Assembly: GCA_022571295.1 (NCBI GenBank)
Contig: JACZYA010000007.1
Location: forward strand, 1 to 51,518
Source of the DNA: Acidobacteriota bacterium
GTDB taxonomy: Bacteria > Acidobacteriota > Terriglobia > Acidiferrales > 2-02-FULL-67-57
Length of the DNA stretch: 51,518 nt
Reading direction: 5' to 3'
Position numbers and translations under genes: made by a program. Positions 10,494-18,512 of the stretch are shown here, piece by piece (positions within the stretch are counted from its first letter, which is position 1; the number at the start of each line of letters is the position of its first letter). The notes under the pieces are model-generated. The model was not told the origin of the DNA. It worked only from the letters and a program-made list of their open reading frames with translations, and searched no databases.

Positions 10494-11129
10494 GTGAACG
10501 TCTTCGATTTTCTGTTCCGCAATCGGGCTGAAGTGTTGGCGTTGACGCTCGAGCACTTGGCGCTGGTGGCGGTCGCCATGCTGATCGCGGTTGCGCTCGG
10601 CATCCCGCTGGGAATTCTGGTGACGCGGCAGCAAGCGCTTCGCCGCTGGGTTCTTGGCATTGCCAACATTTTCCAAACCGTGCCCAGCCTGGCGCTCTTC
10701 GGTTTCCTGATTCCTGTGCCGCTCCTGGGCGGCATCGGCGGCCGCACAGCCATCGTGGCGCTGGTGCTGTACGCTTTGCTGCCCATCATTCGCAACACCT
10801 ACGTGGGCATTTCCGGTGTCGATCCCGCCGTGGTGGAAGCCGCCCGCGGCATGGGCATGACCGACCGCCAACTGCTCTGGCAGGTAGAGATTCCCCTCGC
10901 GCTGGGAGTGATTCTGGCCGGGATTCGCGTCGCTACGGTGACGTCGGTGGGTGTGGCTACGATTGCGGCCGCCATCGGCGCGGGAGGATTGGGGACTTAT
11001 ATCTTCCGCGGGCTGTCCATGGTGAACAATCAAATCATCCTGGCCGGCGCCATCCCGGCGGCGCTGCTGGCTTTGCTGGCCGACTTTTCTCTCGGCTGGG
11101 CCGAACGCCGCCTGCGAGTGCCCCGCTAG
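10494..11129 (+). CDS. Osmoprotectant ABC transporter, permease
   Basis: Membrane subunit of 211 residues with about five to six TM helices, of the OpuCB/OsmW/YehW class. The coupling-loop motif is present (EAARGMGMTDRQLLWQVEIPLALGVILAG, about residues 122-150). It starts with GTG 13 bp after the ATPase gene. It would form a homodimeric channel with the ATPase and the lipoprotein encoded next. Only one permease gene is present, consistent with a homodimer. Confidence 0.9.
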   Translation: MNVFDFLFRNRAEVLALTLEHLALVAVAMLIAVALGIPLGILVTRQQALRRWVLGIANIFQTVPSLALFGFLIPVPLLGGIGGRTAIVALVLYALLPIIRNTYVGISGVDPAVVEAARGMGMTDRQLLWQVEIPLALGVILAGIRVATVTSVGVATIAAAIGAGGLGTYIFRGLSMVNNQIILAGAIPAALLALLADFSLGWAERRLRVPR

Positions 11130-11130
11130 C

Positions 11131-12012
11131 ATGCGACGCCTGGCCGTCTTTCTCTTTGCCTGCCTGCTGGCAATCCTTTCGGGCTGCCGGTCGGGACGCG
11201 AGAACCGCATCGTCATCGCCTCGAAGAACTTCACCGAGCAGATCATCCTGGCCGAGCTCTTGGCGCAGCACATCCAAGCCCGCACCGGGCTTGCGGTGGA
11301 GCAGCGCGTCAACCTGGGCGGCACCATGATCTGCCACCAGGCCCTGCTCGCGGGTGCGGTTGACCTCTACGTCGAGTACACCGGCACGGCGCTCACCGCC
11401 ATCCTGGGCGAGGAAACCATCGGTGATCCCGCGGCGGTGTACCGGCAGGTCAAGGCTGAGTACAGTCGGCGCTTCGACGTGGAGTGGATGGAACCCCTGG
11501 GTTTTGAAAACACCTTCGCCATCGTGGTGCGCGGCGAGGATGCCCGCCGCCTGAAATTGAAAACCATCTCCGATGTGGCCCGGTACGCGCCCGAGTGGCG
11601 CGCCGGTTTCGGCTACGAATTCATGGCGCGGCCTGACGGGTTCGCCGGCCTGGCTGCAACCTATGGACTGCGCTTCAGCCGCTCGCCCCGGACAATGGAG
11701 CTGGGCTTGCTCTACCGCGCGCTCAAGGAGAAGCAGGTGGATATCGTAGCGGGCAATTCCACCGACGGGGTGATTGCCGCGCTCGACCTGGTGGTGCTGG
11801 AAGATGACCGCCACTACTTCCCGCCCTACCAGGCGGCTGCGGTGGTCCGCCGGGCGGCGCTCGACCGCCATCCGGAATTGCGCGGGGCGCTGGACGAGCT
11901 GGCAGGGTTGTTTTCCGAAGAGGAGATGCGCCGGCTGAACTACGCCGTCGATGGCCAGCACCGCGACGTGAAAGACGTGGTGCGGGACTTTCGCCGCGCC
12001 AAAGGGCTCTAG
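11131..12012 (+). CDS. Osmoprotectant ABC transporter, substrate-binding lipoprotein
   Basis: OpuAC-type binding protein of 293 residues. A lipoprotein signal ends in the lipobox LSGC (about residue 19). The mature part opens RIVIASKNFTEQIILAELLAQ, the hallmark of the YehZ/OsmX/OpuBC group, and contains the DLYVEYTGTALTAIL segment. It captures quaternary ammonium osmolytes outside the membrane for the permease. Its start lies 1 bp after the permease stop, so the three genes are tightly coupled. An interspersed palindrome at its 3' end may terminate transcription. Confidence 0.92.
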   Translation: MRRLAVFLFACLLAILSGCRSGRENRIVIASKNFTEQIILAELLAQHIQARTGLAVEQRVNLGGTMICHQALLAGAVDLYVEYTGTALTAILGEETIGDPAAVYRQVKAEYSRRFDVEWMEPLGFENTFAIVVRGEDARRLKLKTISDVARYAPEWRAGFGYEFMARPDGFAGLAATYGLRFSRSPRTMELGLLYRALKEKQVDIVAGNSTDGVIAALDLVVLEDDRHYFPPYQAAAVVRRAALDRHPELRGALDELAGLFSEEEMRRLNYAVDGQHRDVKDVVRDFRRAKGL

Positions 12013-12037
12013 GCCCTCATCTGATGCAACGGCCTAG
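12009..12037. terminator. Palindrome spanning two convergent stop codons
   Basis: A perfect 7-bp inverted repeat (CTAGGCC at 12009-12015, GGCCTAG at 12031-12037) contains the TAG of the binding-protein gene and the TAG of the convergent DUF427 gene. The loop is 15 nt and there is no clear T-tract, so a terminator role is tentative. Confidence 0.35.
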
Positions 12038-12318
12038 CTTTGGATTTGCACTCCCTTCCAGAAGGCCACGTGGTCTTTGATCTGGTGAGCGGCCTCTTTG
12101 GGTTCCGGGTAGTACCAGGCGGCCGCCGGATTGGTTTTCCCATTCGCTTCAAGGTCGTAGTAGTGCGCCACTCCTTTCCAGGGACAGACGGTGGTTTTCT
12201 GGCTGGGTTTGAAGTAGCCCCGTTGGAGGGAAGCGGGCGGGAAATACTGGTTGCCTTCCACCACCACGCACTTGTCGCTTTCCGCCAGTACAGCACCTTC
12301 CCAGATTGCTTTGGGCAT
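12034..12318 (-). CDS. DUF427 domain protein
   Basis: Small single-domain protein of 94 residues. The DUF427 pattern is clear: KAIWEGAVLAES, VVVEGNQYFPP, TVCPWKGVAHYY and AAWYYPEPKEAA. The biochemical function of the family is not established. The ATG at 12318 is chosen because GGAGGAGGAAAG stands just upstream on the minus strand. A longer reading frame upstream would overlap the divergent hydrolase gene. Confidence 0.9.
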   Translation of the reverse strand: MPKAIWEGAVLAESDKCVVVEGNQYFPPASLQRGYFKPSQKTTVCPWKGVAHYYDLEANGKTNPAAAWYYPEPKEAAHQIKDHVAFWKGVQIQS

Positions 12319-12368
12319 AACGCTTTCCTCCTCCGTGCTTCTGCCTTTACTATAGCGGGTTAGCTGCC

Positions 12369-13430
12369 ATGAGCGATGCGGAAAATTTCGGCTCGGCTCG
12401 CCCCTCAGCGCAAGCTGAGGCGACACGCTTCGATCCCTCCAGTTTTGTAGCGCCGTGGTTCCTCCGCAACGGCCATCTCATGACTTTCGCCGGAGCGCTG
12501 TGGCCGCGTCGCTTTCCGGCCTTGCCGGATTCCGAAGCGCGCCTGGTTGAAGTTGCGCCTGAAGTGCGGCTGCGGCTGGACATCCACTGGCAGCCCCGGC
12601 GCGCTTCCCGTCCCACGCTTCTGCTGGTGCACGGCCTGGAAGGTTCCAGCCAATCGAACTACGTGCGGGGCACCGCCGAGAAAGCCTGGCGGGCTGGCTT
12701 CAATGTGGTGCGGATGAACGTGCGCAACTGCGGGGATACGGAGCACCTGACGCCGTCGCTCTACCACTCCGGCCTCTCCGGCGACGTCCGCGCGGTGGCG
12801 GAACATCTGCGCGCAACTGAGAGTCTCACGGAATTTCACTTGGTGGGGTTTTCCATGGGCGGCAACATGGTGCTCAAGCTGGCGGGCGAATGGGGCGCGC
12901 ATCCGCCCGGCGAGGTGGCGAGCGTGGTCGCCGTCTGCCCGTCGCTCGACCTCGCCCGCTGCGCCGACGCTCTCGAACTTCCCGCCAACCGGCTCTATCA
13001 GTGGCGGTTCGTCGGCAGCCTCAAAGCCCGTCTGCGTCGCAAAGCCCGCCTCTTCCCTCGGTTCTATCAGGCCGATGGTCTGGGGCGCGTCCGCACCGTG
13101 CGTGAGTTCGACGATCTTTTCACCGCGCCCCATTTCGGCTTCGGCACCGCCGCCAACTACTACCGGCAGGCCAGCGCCCTGCCGCTGGTGGGCAACATCA
13201 AGCTGCCCACGCTCACCATCGCCGCTCAGGACGATCCTTTTATCCCTTTTGATTCCTTCCGCCAACCGGCCCTGGTGGAGAATCCGAACATCACGCTGTT
13301 GACTCCCGAGCACGGGGGCCACGTGGGATTTTTTGCTTCGCGTGGACCCGGCAGCGCCGGGGGTGAAGACCGCTACTGGGCGGAGAACCGCATCGTAGAG
13401 TTTTGCCGCAGCCATTCCCAGCGCCGATGA
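12369..13430 (+). CDS. YheT-like alpha/beta hydrolase
   Basis: Alpha/beta-fold hydrolase of 353 residues similar to the YheT/ABHD1-3 group. The oxyanion and HG motif is LLVHGLEGSS. The nucleophile elbow is GFSMGGN (Ser162), the acid is in AAQDDPFIPF and the histidine in EHGGHVGF. The N-terminal FRNGHLMT-like block (APWFLRNGHLMTFAG) is typical of this group. It is a likely esterase or lipase acting on lipid substrates; the physiological target is unknown. It is divergent from the DUF427 gene with a 50-bp gap that must hold both promoters. Confidence 0.9.
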   Translation: MSDAENFGSARPSAQAEATRFDPSSFVAPWFLRNGHLMTFAGALWPRRFPALPDSEARLVEVAPEVRLRLDIHWQPRRASRPTLLLVHGLEGSSQSNYVRGTAEKAWRAGFNVVRMNVRNCGDTEHLTPSLYHSGLSGDVRAVAEHLRATESLTEFHLVGFSMGGNMVLKLAGEWGAHPPGEVASVVAVCPSLDLARCADALELPANRLYQWRFVGSLKARLRRKARLFPRFYQADGLGRVRTVREFDDLFTAPHFGFGTAANYYRQASALPLVGNIKLPTLTIAAQDDPFIPFDSFRQPALVENPNITLLTPEHGGHVGFFASRGPGSAGGEDRYWAENRIVEFCRSHSQRR

Positions 13431-13528
13431 TGAAACAAGAGTGAGTATCTACGAACTGGGCTGTGTAGCTGCGCGCAAGGACTAGGAGAGAGAGTCGGTC
13501 GCGCTTTGAAATCGTACGGGAGGGCACG

Positions 13529-14683
13529 ATGACCAAGACAAGTTGGAAGTTTCCTTTGCTCGGACTGCTGGTTTCGCTCCTGGCGCCGGGTTGGGCGCAA
13601 GCGCAGGTCACCATCGAGTACATCGCGCACGCTTGCTTCCTGGTCCAATCGCCGGCAGGCATTCGCATCGTGATCGACCCCTACAATAGCCATCGCTGGC
13701 TGGGCTACTCTTTCCCGGCGGCTCCGGCTGCTGACGCGGTTCTCATCACGCATCCGCACTACGACCACGACGCCGGCTACTACTGGGGTGCCGAGGTTCC
13801 GACCATCCGAGCACCGGGGCGGTACGCGGTGGGCGACGTGCGGGTCGAGGGAATTCGCGGTAAGCACGCCGACCCCTACGGAACCGACTTTGGGCAGGTC
13901 AACACCATCTGGATGCTGGAAGTGGGCGGCCTGCGGATCGCTCACCTGGGCGACAACGGTCCGCTTTCCCGAGCTGACATCCGCGCCCTGGGCCGTGTGG
14001 ACGTTCTGATGATCCCCATCGATGGCCAGTACCACATCCTGAGCCGGGACGCGATCGAAGCCATCCGAAGCGCGCTTCGGCCGCGCGTGACCATCCCCAT
14101 GCACTATCGCATTCCCAGCCTGTCGGACCTGCCCGAAAGTCTGGGCCCGATTGAACCCTGGTTGGCTGAGCGCCGGAACGTCACCCGGCTGGAAACCAAC
14201 CGCACTGTTCTTGCTCCCGAGACGCTGCCGCGTACGGAGCACATCATGGTGTTTCCACCTTCCCCCGCAGTCCAACCGTGGAGCGAGTCCCTTCGGCAGG
14301 CGTGGGCGGAGGCGCGGGAGGCTAGGGAACGGCTGCAAGAAGATTCTCCCGATGCGAGCCAGGCGGCAGTCGAACATTTACGCAGAGCCACGGCGCTGGC
14401 CCCGGAAGCGATCTTCTTTTGGTGGGAGTTGGGAAAGGCGCTAAACCAAGCTGGGCAGCAGGAGGAAGCCATCCGAGTCTTGGAGCGCGGGCTGGCCGGG
14501 GCCGGGCGGAGCGACTGGGAGCATAGAATGAAGGCGCGCGCGCTGCTGGCCGATTTGTACCGGGCTGCCGGGAATGTGCAGCTCGCCACGAAGCAGTATC
14601 GCCTGATTTTGGCGGGGAGCTATCGGACCGAGCTGCGCCGGCAGGCCGAGGACTTCTTGCGCGTGGGCGAGTCGCGCGACTAA
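13529..14683 (+). CDS. Exported metallo-beta-lactamase-fold protein with C-terminal TPR-like region
   Basis: Protein of 384 residues. A signal peptide (about 1-25, ending GWAQAQ) is followed by a UlaG/YcbL-like metallo-beta-lactamase domain with the metal motif ITHPHYDHD (His75, His77, Asp79, His80), GDNGP, and MHYRIP. Residues from about 255 on form helical repeats resembling TPR units (ALAPEAIFFWWELGKALNQAGQ). The fusion suggests a periplasmic hydrolase held to a partner by its helical tail. The substrate is unknown. The last 182 bp of the gene are duplicated 1.4 kb downstream. Confidence 0.85.
   Translation: MTKTSWKFPLLGLLVSLLAPGWAQAQVTIEYIAHACFLVQSPAGIRIVIDPYNSHRWLGYSFPAAPAADAVLITHPHYDHDAGYYWGAEVPTIRAPGRYAVGDVRVEGIRGKHADPYGTDFGQVNTIWMLEVGGLRIAHLGDNGPLSRADIRALGRVDVLMIPIDGQYHILSRDAIEAIRSALRPRVTIPMHYRIPSLSDLPESLGPIEPWLAERRNVTRLETNRTVLAPETLPRTEHIMVFPPSPAVQPWSESLRQAWAEAREARERLQEDSPDASQAAVEHLRRATALAPEAIFFWWELGKALNQAGQQEEAIRVLERGLAGAGRSDWEHRMKARALLADLYRAAGNVQLATKQYRLILAGSYRTELRRQAEDFLRVGESRD
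14501..14682 (+). repeat. 182-bp direct repeat, copy 1 (inside MBL-TPR gene)
   Basis: The 3' end of the MBL-TPR gene. It is repeated at 15913-16094 with a single mismatch (G at 14644, A at 16056), i.e. 181/182 identical. The two copies flank the glycosyltransferase gene, spaced 1412 bp apart. Confidence 0.95.
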
Positions 14684-14695
14684 AGGCAGAGTCCG

Positions 14696-15595
14696 ATGGC
14701 TGGCTTGGACATCTCGGTCGTAATGGCGGCGAACAATCCGGGGGCTGCCATCGCAGAGTGTCTGGAGTCCCTGGCGCGACAAACTTTCTTCTCCCGGGCC
14801 GAAGTTATTGTGGCGGAGTGTTCCACCGACGGCACCGGCGCGCGAATCCGGACAGAGTTCCCCTGGGTGACGTTGCTGCACTTCGACCGGCCGGTGGGCC
14901 TGCCGGGATTGATGAAGGAGGCGATGCGACAGGCGCAGGGAAAAGTGATGGCAGTAACCGATCTCCACTGTGTGTTTCCTCCCGACTGGCTGGAAAAACT
15001 TTTCCGGGCGCACCAATCAGACTACGCCGTTATCGGCGGCGCGGTTGAAAATGGCCGGTCGGAGCGGCTCTTGGATTGGGCCTGCTATTTCGCCGACTAT
15101 GCGGCTTTCATGCTGCCTTCTGCCCGCCGGGTTACACCCGTGCTGGCGGGCAATCATGTGTCTTACAAGAGTTGGGTCATCAAAGAAGCGCTCGACTCGA
15201 TGGAGGGCGGTTTCCGGAAGGTTTTCTTTCATTGGGAGCTGGAGCGGCGCGGGGTCCGTTTCCTTTTTGATCCCGAATTGGTGATCTATTATGCCCGCCG
15301 CAACACGTTTGCGGGTTTCATGCGGGGATACTACCAGCACGCTTGGTTGTTTGCCGCCGTGCGAACGAAGCGAATGTCGGTGGCTGCCAGGTTCATGCGC
15401 ATCATCACGGTACCCGTACTTCCAGTTTTTCTTCTTTACCAGCGGATTCGTCCTGCCCTGGGCAAGAAGAGAAACAGAGGGCAACTGCTGCTGTCGATTC
15501 CCCTGCTGGCGCTGTTCGTGACCGCGTGGGCAACCGGGGAGCTCAAAGGCTACCTGCTGGGCCCAACCAACCTATCGGGAGAAGTCTACCGATAA
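14696..15595 (+). CDS. Glycosyltransferase family 2 membrane protein
   Basis: GT-A-fold glycosyltransferase of 299 residues. The N-terminal nucleotide-sugar strand DISVVMAANNPGAAIAECLESL and the VTDLHCVFPPDWL segment at the place of the DxD motif support family 2. Residues 235-290 hold two hydrophobic segments (TVPVLPVFLLYQ and LLLSIPLLALFVTAWA), so it is membrane-associated. The acceptor is unknown. It begins 12 bp after the MBL-TPR gene and is probably cotranscribed with it. It is flanked by the two copies of the 182-bp repeat. Confidence 0.87.
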   Translation: MAGLDISVVMAANNPGAAIAECLESLARQTFFSRAEVIVAECSTDGTGARIRTEFPWVTLLHFDRPVGLPGLMKEAMRQAQGKVMAVTDLHCVFPPDWLEKLFRAHQSDYAVIGGAVENGRSERLLDWACYFADYAAFMLPSARRVTPVLAGNHVSYKSWVIKEALDSMEGGFRKVFFHWELERRGVRFLFDPELVIYYARRNTFAGFMRGYYQHAWLFAAVRTKRMSVAARFMRIITVPVLPVFLLYQRIRPALGKKRNRGQLLLSIPLLALFVTAWATGELKGYLLGPTNLSGEVYR

Positions 15596-15708
15596 CCACG
15601 CTAGCAGAGAATGGCGGGAGCTTCGGCGAGTCAACGAGAGGTCAGGCTTGTCTGCGGGCGGGGGCCGAGCAAGGGCCCGCCAAAACTGCGACGGTCGTGG
15701 CGACACCA

Positions 15709-15742
15709 GCCACTACTGCCAGGTTCGACCGCCAGTAGTGGC
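15709..15742. repeat. Perfect 10-bp hairpin
   Basis: GCCACTACTG at 15709-15718 is exactly complementary to CAGTAGTGGC at 15733-15742, with a 14-nt loop. No T-tract follows, so it is more likely a REP-like element or mobile-element end than a terminator. Only one copy was noticed in the window. Confidence 0.5.
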
Positions 15743-15779
15743 GGAAGCTCAGCCGGAGAAGCGTAGTCGTTCGCATGCA

Positions 15780-15912
15780 TCAGGGTTGTGCATTGGAGTC
15801 GTAGCTCAGCACAAAGCGCAGAAAGTCAGAGACTTCAATCATGTCTTGTCCGCGGAAGCGGATGGAGTGGGAGTCGGTTCGCTCGATCAATCGGAGGTAG
15901 GCGAGGACTTCC
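15780..15912 (-). pseudogene. C-terminal remnant of an unrecognised minus-strand gene
   Basis: On the minus strand this stretch reads as a well-formed protein C-terminus (EVLAYLRLIERTDSHS..., then IEVSDFLRFVLSYDSNAQP and stop) with natural-looking composition. It breaks off exactly where the 182-bp duplicated segment begins (15913). This suggests a gene whose 5' part was lost when the duplication was inserted. I do not recognise the family. Confidence 0.35.
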
Positions 15913-16094
15913 GCCGGGCGGAGCGACTGGGAGCATAGAATGAAGGCGCGCGCGCTGCTGGCCGATTTGTACCGGGCTGCCGGGAATGTGCAGCTCGCCA
16001 CGAAGCAGTATCGCCTGATTTTGGCGGGGAGCTATCGGACCGAGCTGCGCCGGCAAGCCGAGGACTTCTTGCGCGTGGGCGAGTCGCGCGACTA
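15913..16094 (+). repeat. 182-bp direct repeat, copy 2 (orphan)
   Basis: Copy of 14501-14682 with one substitution. It carries the last about 60 codons of the MBL-TPR gene without its start, ending in TAG rather than TAA. One mismatch in 182 bp implies a recent event or ongoing gene conversion. Confidence 0.95.
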
Positions 16095-16477
16095 GCGGGG
16101 GGCCGCAAAGCACTGACAGTCGAAAAACTCCCCCCTGTTTTCATGTCTAGCGCGGCTGGTTTCGATAGAGCACCATGCCCACGGCGTCTTTCATCTTCAA
16201 ACGTGCACTCGGCTTGACTCGTGGGCCGGCTCCAAATACAGGCCAAGGCCAAGGAGCTCCTCCGTGCCCTGAGAAATACAAAGCAGCCATCAGGAGAGTT
16301 TTGCGTCGCAATGGGCGATAGCCTTGGGGCCGGGGGTCACCGTTTTACGCTAGGATTCATCAGGAGTCCCGTAGTAAAAAGGCGGGTAAGGGGGTGGGGA
16401 AACTTTCCTGGGTAGCAGAGGACCTTTAATATGGTTTTGGTGCCTTCGATTCAAACCAACTACGCGCTTCTCTACTC

Positions 16478-17245
16478 CTACTCTGTGTAATCAGCCCACC
16501 AACACTCAGCCGCCCTCGACTGGGGACAACTCGGCTGGCACGCCCACGGATCGCCGGCATCGTTCGCCTGATTTGCCCGCTGTCCGCATACCTCCACCGC
16601 ATTGCCCCATGGGCCGTTGGTCATCCACCATCCGCCGCTGTCAGTGAACGACGTAGCAACGTCAGCCTCGGACGCGGCCCGCCATATCCCGACCAGGCTA
16701 CCCATGTCGGCAGGATTGCTGCATCCTTTGGTTGTAGAATCGCACGTGACGTGCTCGTCGAGCACTTCTACCACGTGGATCGTTTGACCCAGCGGCCTGA
16801 CTCCACACGTATCCGTTTGCGCATCAATGTCGAATCTTACTCGCTTTGTCAGCGCAAAGCCCGGAATCTCTGAAGCGGTCCCTGGTCCGGATATCTCACA
16901 CAACAGGTCACCGCGAGAATAAGTACTTCCATTTGCAGTATCGGGAACAACCAGCCAGTACTTGACCGTAAAGGTCACCTGCGCATCTGACTCCGTGGTG
17001 AAGCCCGTCCCTGTCACGGACCACTCGATGAAAAACCAATCATAATCAAGAATGCCTGCTGGAGGATTCGACACCCTCGCGAAGTCCAGTCCCGGAATGT
17101 GAGCCCCAATGACGAGGTTGTTTTGCAGCATAACATCCACAACACTCGCGACTGGATCTGCCGTGGTGTCCTTGACATCGGACCCACAAGCGGCAACAGT
17201 TATCGACATCGCTATCGCCAACGCACTCCACCTGCTGATCATCAT
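16478..17245 (-). CDS. Cysteine-containing lipoprotein of unknown function
   Basis: Unrecognised lipoprotein of 255 residues. The signal sequence ends in the lipobox VAAC (about residue 20). The mature part is beta-rich with many Thr/Asp, and the C-terminal third is rich in Cys and Trp (CDSTTKGC, CQPSCPQSR, AECWW). The start is set at the first of two adjacent ATGs (17245), preceded by AGAGG on the minus strand. Codon usage and base composition are visibly less G+C-rich than the neighbours. Together with its place in a scarred region, this suggests transfer. Confidence 0.75.
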   Translation of the reverse strand: MMISRWSALAIAMSITVAACGSDVKDTTADPVASVVDVMLQNNLVIGAHIPGLDFARVSNPPAGILDYDWFFIEWSVTGTGFTTESDAQVTFTVKYWLVVPDTANGSTYSRGDLLCEISGPGTASEIPGFALTKRVRFDIDAQTDTCGVRPLGQTIHVVEVLDEHVTCDSTTKGCSNPADMGSLVGIWRAASEADVATSFTDSGGWWMTNGPWGNAVEVCGQRANQANDAGDPWACQPSCPQSRAAECWWADYTE

Positions 17246-17880
17246 GATATCCTCTCTTTTTTGAATCCCAATCACGGCGTTTCTACTGATGATGATTTGT
17301 TAGCCCAACCCGGTCATGCGATCAAGCTTTTTTGTCCGCTGGGCTACTAAGTGGGAATTTCCGTTTTCAACTCTGCCTTCGCCAACAATTGTACGCAAGC
17401 CGCCCTTACATTTCAAGCTCAGATCGCCATGGCCCCTTTTGGGTGGCATCGCGGCTCGTGTTGGCCGTTCTGCTGAGTTGTCTGGTTTGTTTCCCGCTTC
17501 CAATCCCTCCTCCGCCGCCTGCCTGCGGTAGGCAGGCATGAACTTCCAGGAGTAGGGGCGGCGTGGCTCCGCGTGCCTTTGCAACCCACCGAATCGCCGG
17601 GGACAGGTGGGGGGCGCTTCGCGCTTGCCCACCAACAAGTGTTTTTGGGCTCCCTGCTACGCTGACTACTCTCGCAGTAAAGTCAGTCAGTTACGCTGGG
17701 CTACAACGTGGAGTTTTTGGGCGGGCCCGAGCGTGACTGAGGCTTGCGCACGCAGACAGGGCGGATATAGAATTGGCCAACCTGACCGGCTAGGCTGTGT
17801 GAATTCAGGCCAAGGTAAAGTGGGCCAGGCAGGCTTTCACAGCCGCATATTTTGGGCCAGCGAGAAGGAGGAGTGGAATC
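17246..17880. other. Intergenic tract, 635 bp, with a GC hairpin
   Basis: No supported gene. A perfect palindrome GCCTGCCTGCGGTAGGCAGGC (positions 17519-17539; arms GCCTGCCT/AGGCAGGC) belongs to the same hairpin type seen in the repeats at 51-70 and 45045-45065. The 3' end supplies the AAGGAGG ribosome-binding site of the next gene. Confidence 0.5.
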
Positions 17881-18336
17881 ATGAAGTATCTGATAACTCT
17901 CACAATCGGAGTGTGCCTGCTTTTTTCCGCAGTGCCAGCGATGGCGGATCAGGCTGAAGATGAAGCGGCTATTCGGAAAGTGTTGGAGCAGATCAACGCA
18001 GCGTTTAATAACCACGATGCTAAAGGGATGTTTGCACTTGCGGACAAGTCTGTTGAAAGCTGGGATGGTAGTCGAAAAGGCGCGGCACACTTTGAATATT
18101 ATGCAGATATGTTCAAGCGGATGCCGAGCATCAAAAGCAACCACTTGGGGGAAATCGGTATCATCTTCGTGACTCCCGATGTCGCCATCTACAAAGCGCG
18201 CAGGGACAATACCGGCTTGGTTGACGAGGATGGAAAAGCACTGCCGCAGTTGAAGTGGTTAGGAGCCTGGGTAATGGTGAAGAAAAACGGCAAGTGGCTT
18301 AGTGCGGCTTTCTTCAGTCGGCCAATAGAGGAATAG
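17881..18336 (+). CDS. Exported NTF2-like (SnoaL/DUF4440-type) protein
   Basis: Protein of 151 residues. A signal peptide of about 22 residues (ends AVPAMA) precedes an NTF2-like cone-shaped domain (DEAAIRKVLEQINAAFNNHDAKGMFALA, WVMVKKNGKWLSAAFFSRP), the pattern of DUF4440/SgcJ-like proteins. The domain binds small hydrophobic ligands or acts as a small enzyme; here it would be periplasmic. The start follows GAAGGAGGAG closely. Confidence 0.8.
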   Translation: MKYLITLTIGVCLLFSAVPAMADQAEDEAAIRKVLEQINAAFNNHDAKGMFALADKSVESWDGSRKGAAHFEYYADMFKRMPSIKSNHLGEIGIIFVTPDVAIYKARRDNTGLVDEDGKALPQLKWLGAWVMVKKNGKWLSAAFFSRPIEE

Positions 18337-18388
18337 TTCTTCGACTCGATAGAAGCCGGGTTCGCTTGTTCTGAGTGCCAGTTGAAGG

Positions 18389-18416
18389 GAACCAACGACC
18401 TCTACCGTGTCAAGGT
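18389..18416 (-). other. tRNA-Val gene fragment (possible att scar)
   Basis: These 28 bp match the intact tRNA-Val gene at 20691-20718 with one mismatch, including 21 consecutive identical bases (18396-18416). The matched part runs from the anticodon stem into the T arm, the region commonly used as an integrase crossover site. Flanking sequence does not extend the match, so this is not a complete tRNA pseudogene. Confidence 0.6.
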
Positions 18417-18512
18417 GGGGCCGAACAAAACCTGTGGTGCGGATTCGCCGCTTCTCCGTAAAAGTCAAAAATATGTCATTATGGAGTGTTTGTATTTAGG
18501 AGATATTTCTGC

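Larger units (their letters stand above)
15596..16477. other. Gene-poor tract with duplicated and decayed sequence
   Basis: 882 bp without an intact gene. It holds a 10-bp perfect hairpin (15709-15742), a minus-strand coding remnant (15780-15912) and the second copy of the 182-bp repeat (15913-16094). The remainder (16095-16477) shows only weak minus-strand open frames that I cannot support as genes. Confidence 0.6.

Noticed and set aside
16147-16330. Minus-strand frame ending KDAVGMVLYRNQPR and stop
   Set aside because: The end looks protein-like, but the upstream part is Trp/Pro/Gly-rich, has no ribosome-binding site and shows no recognisable domain.
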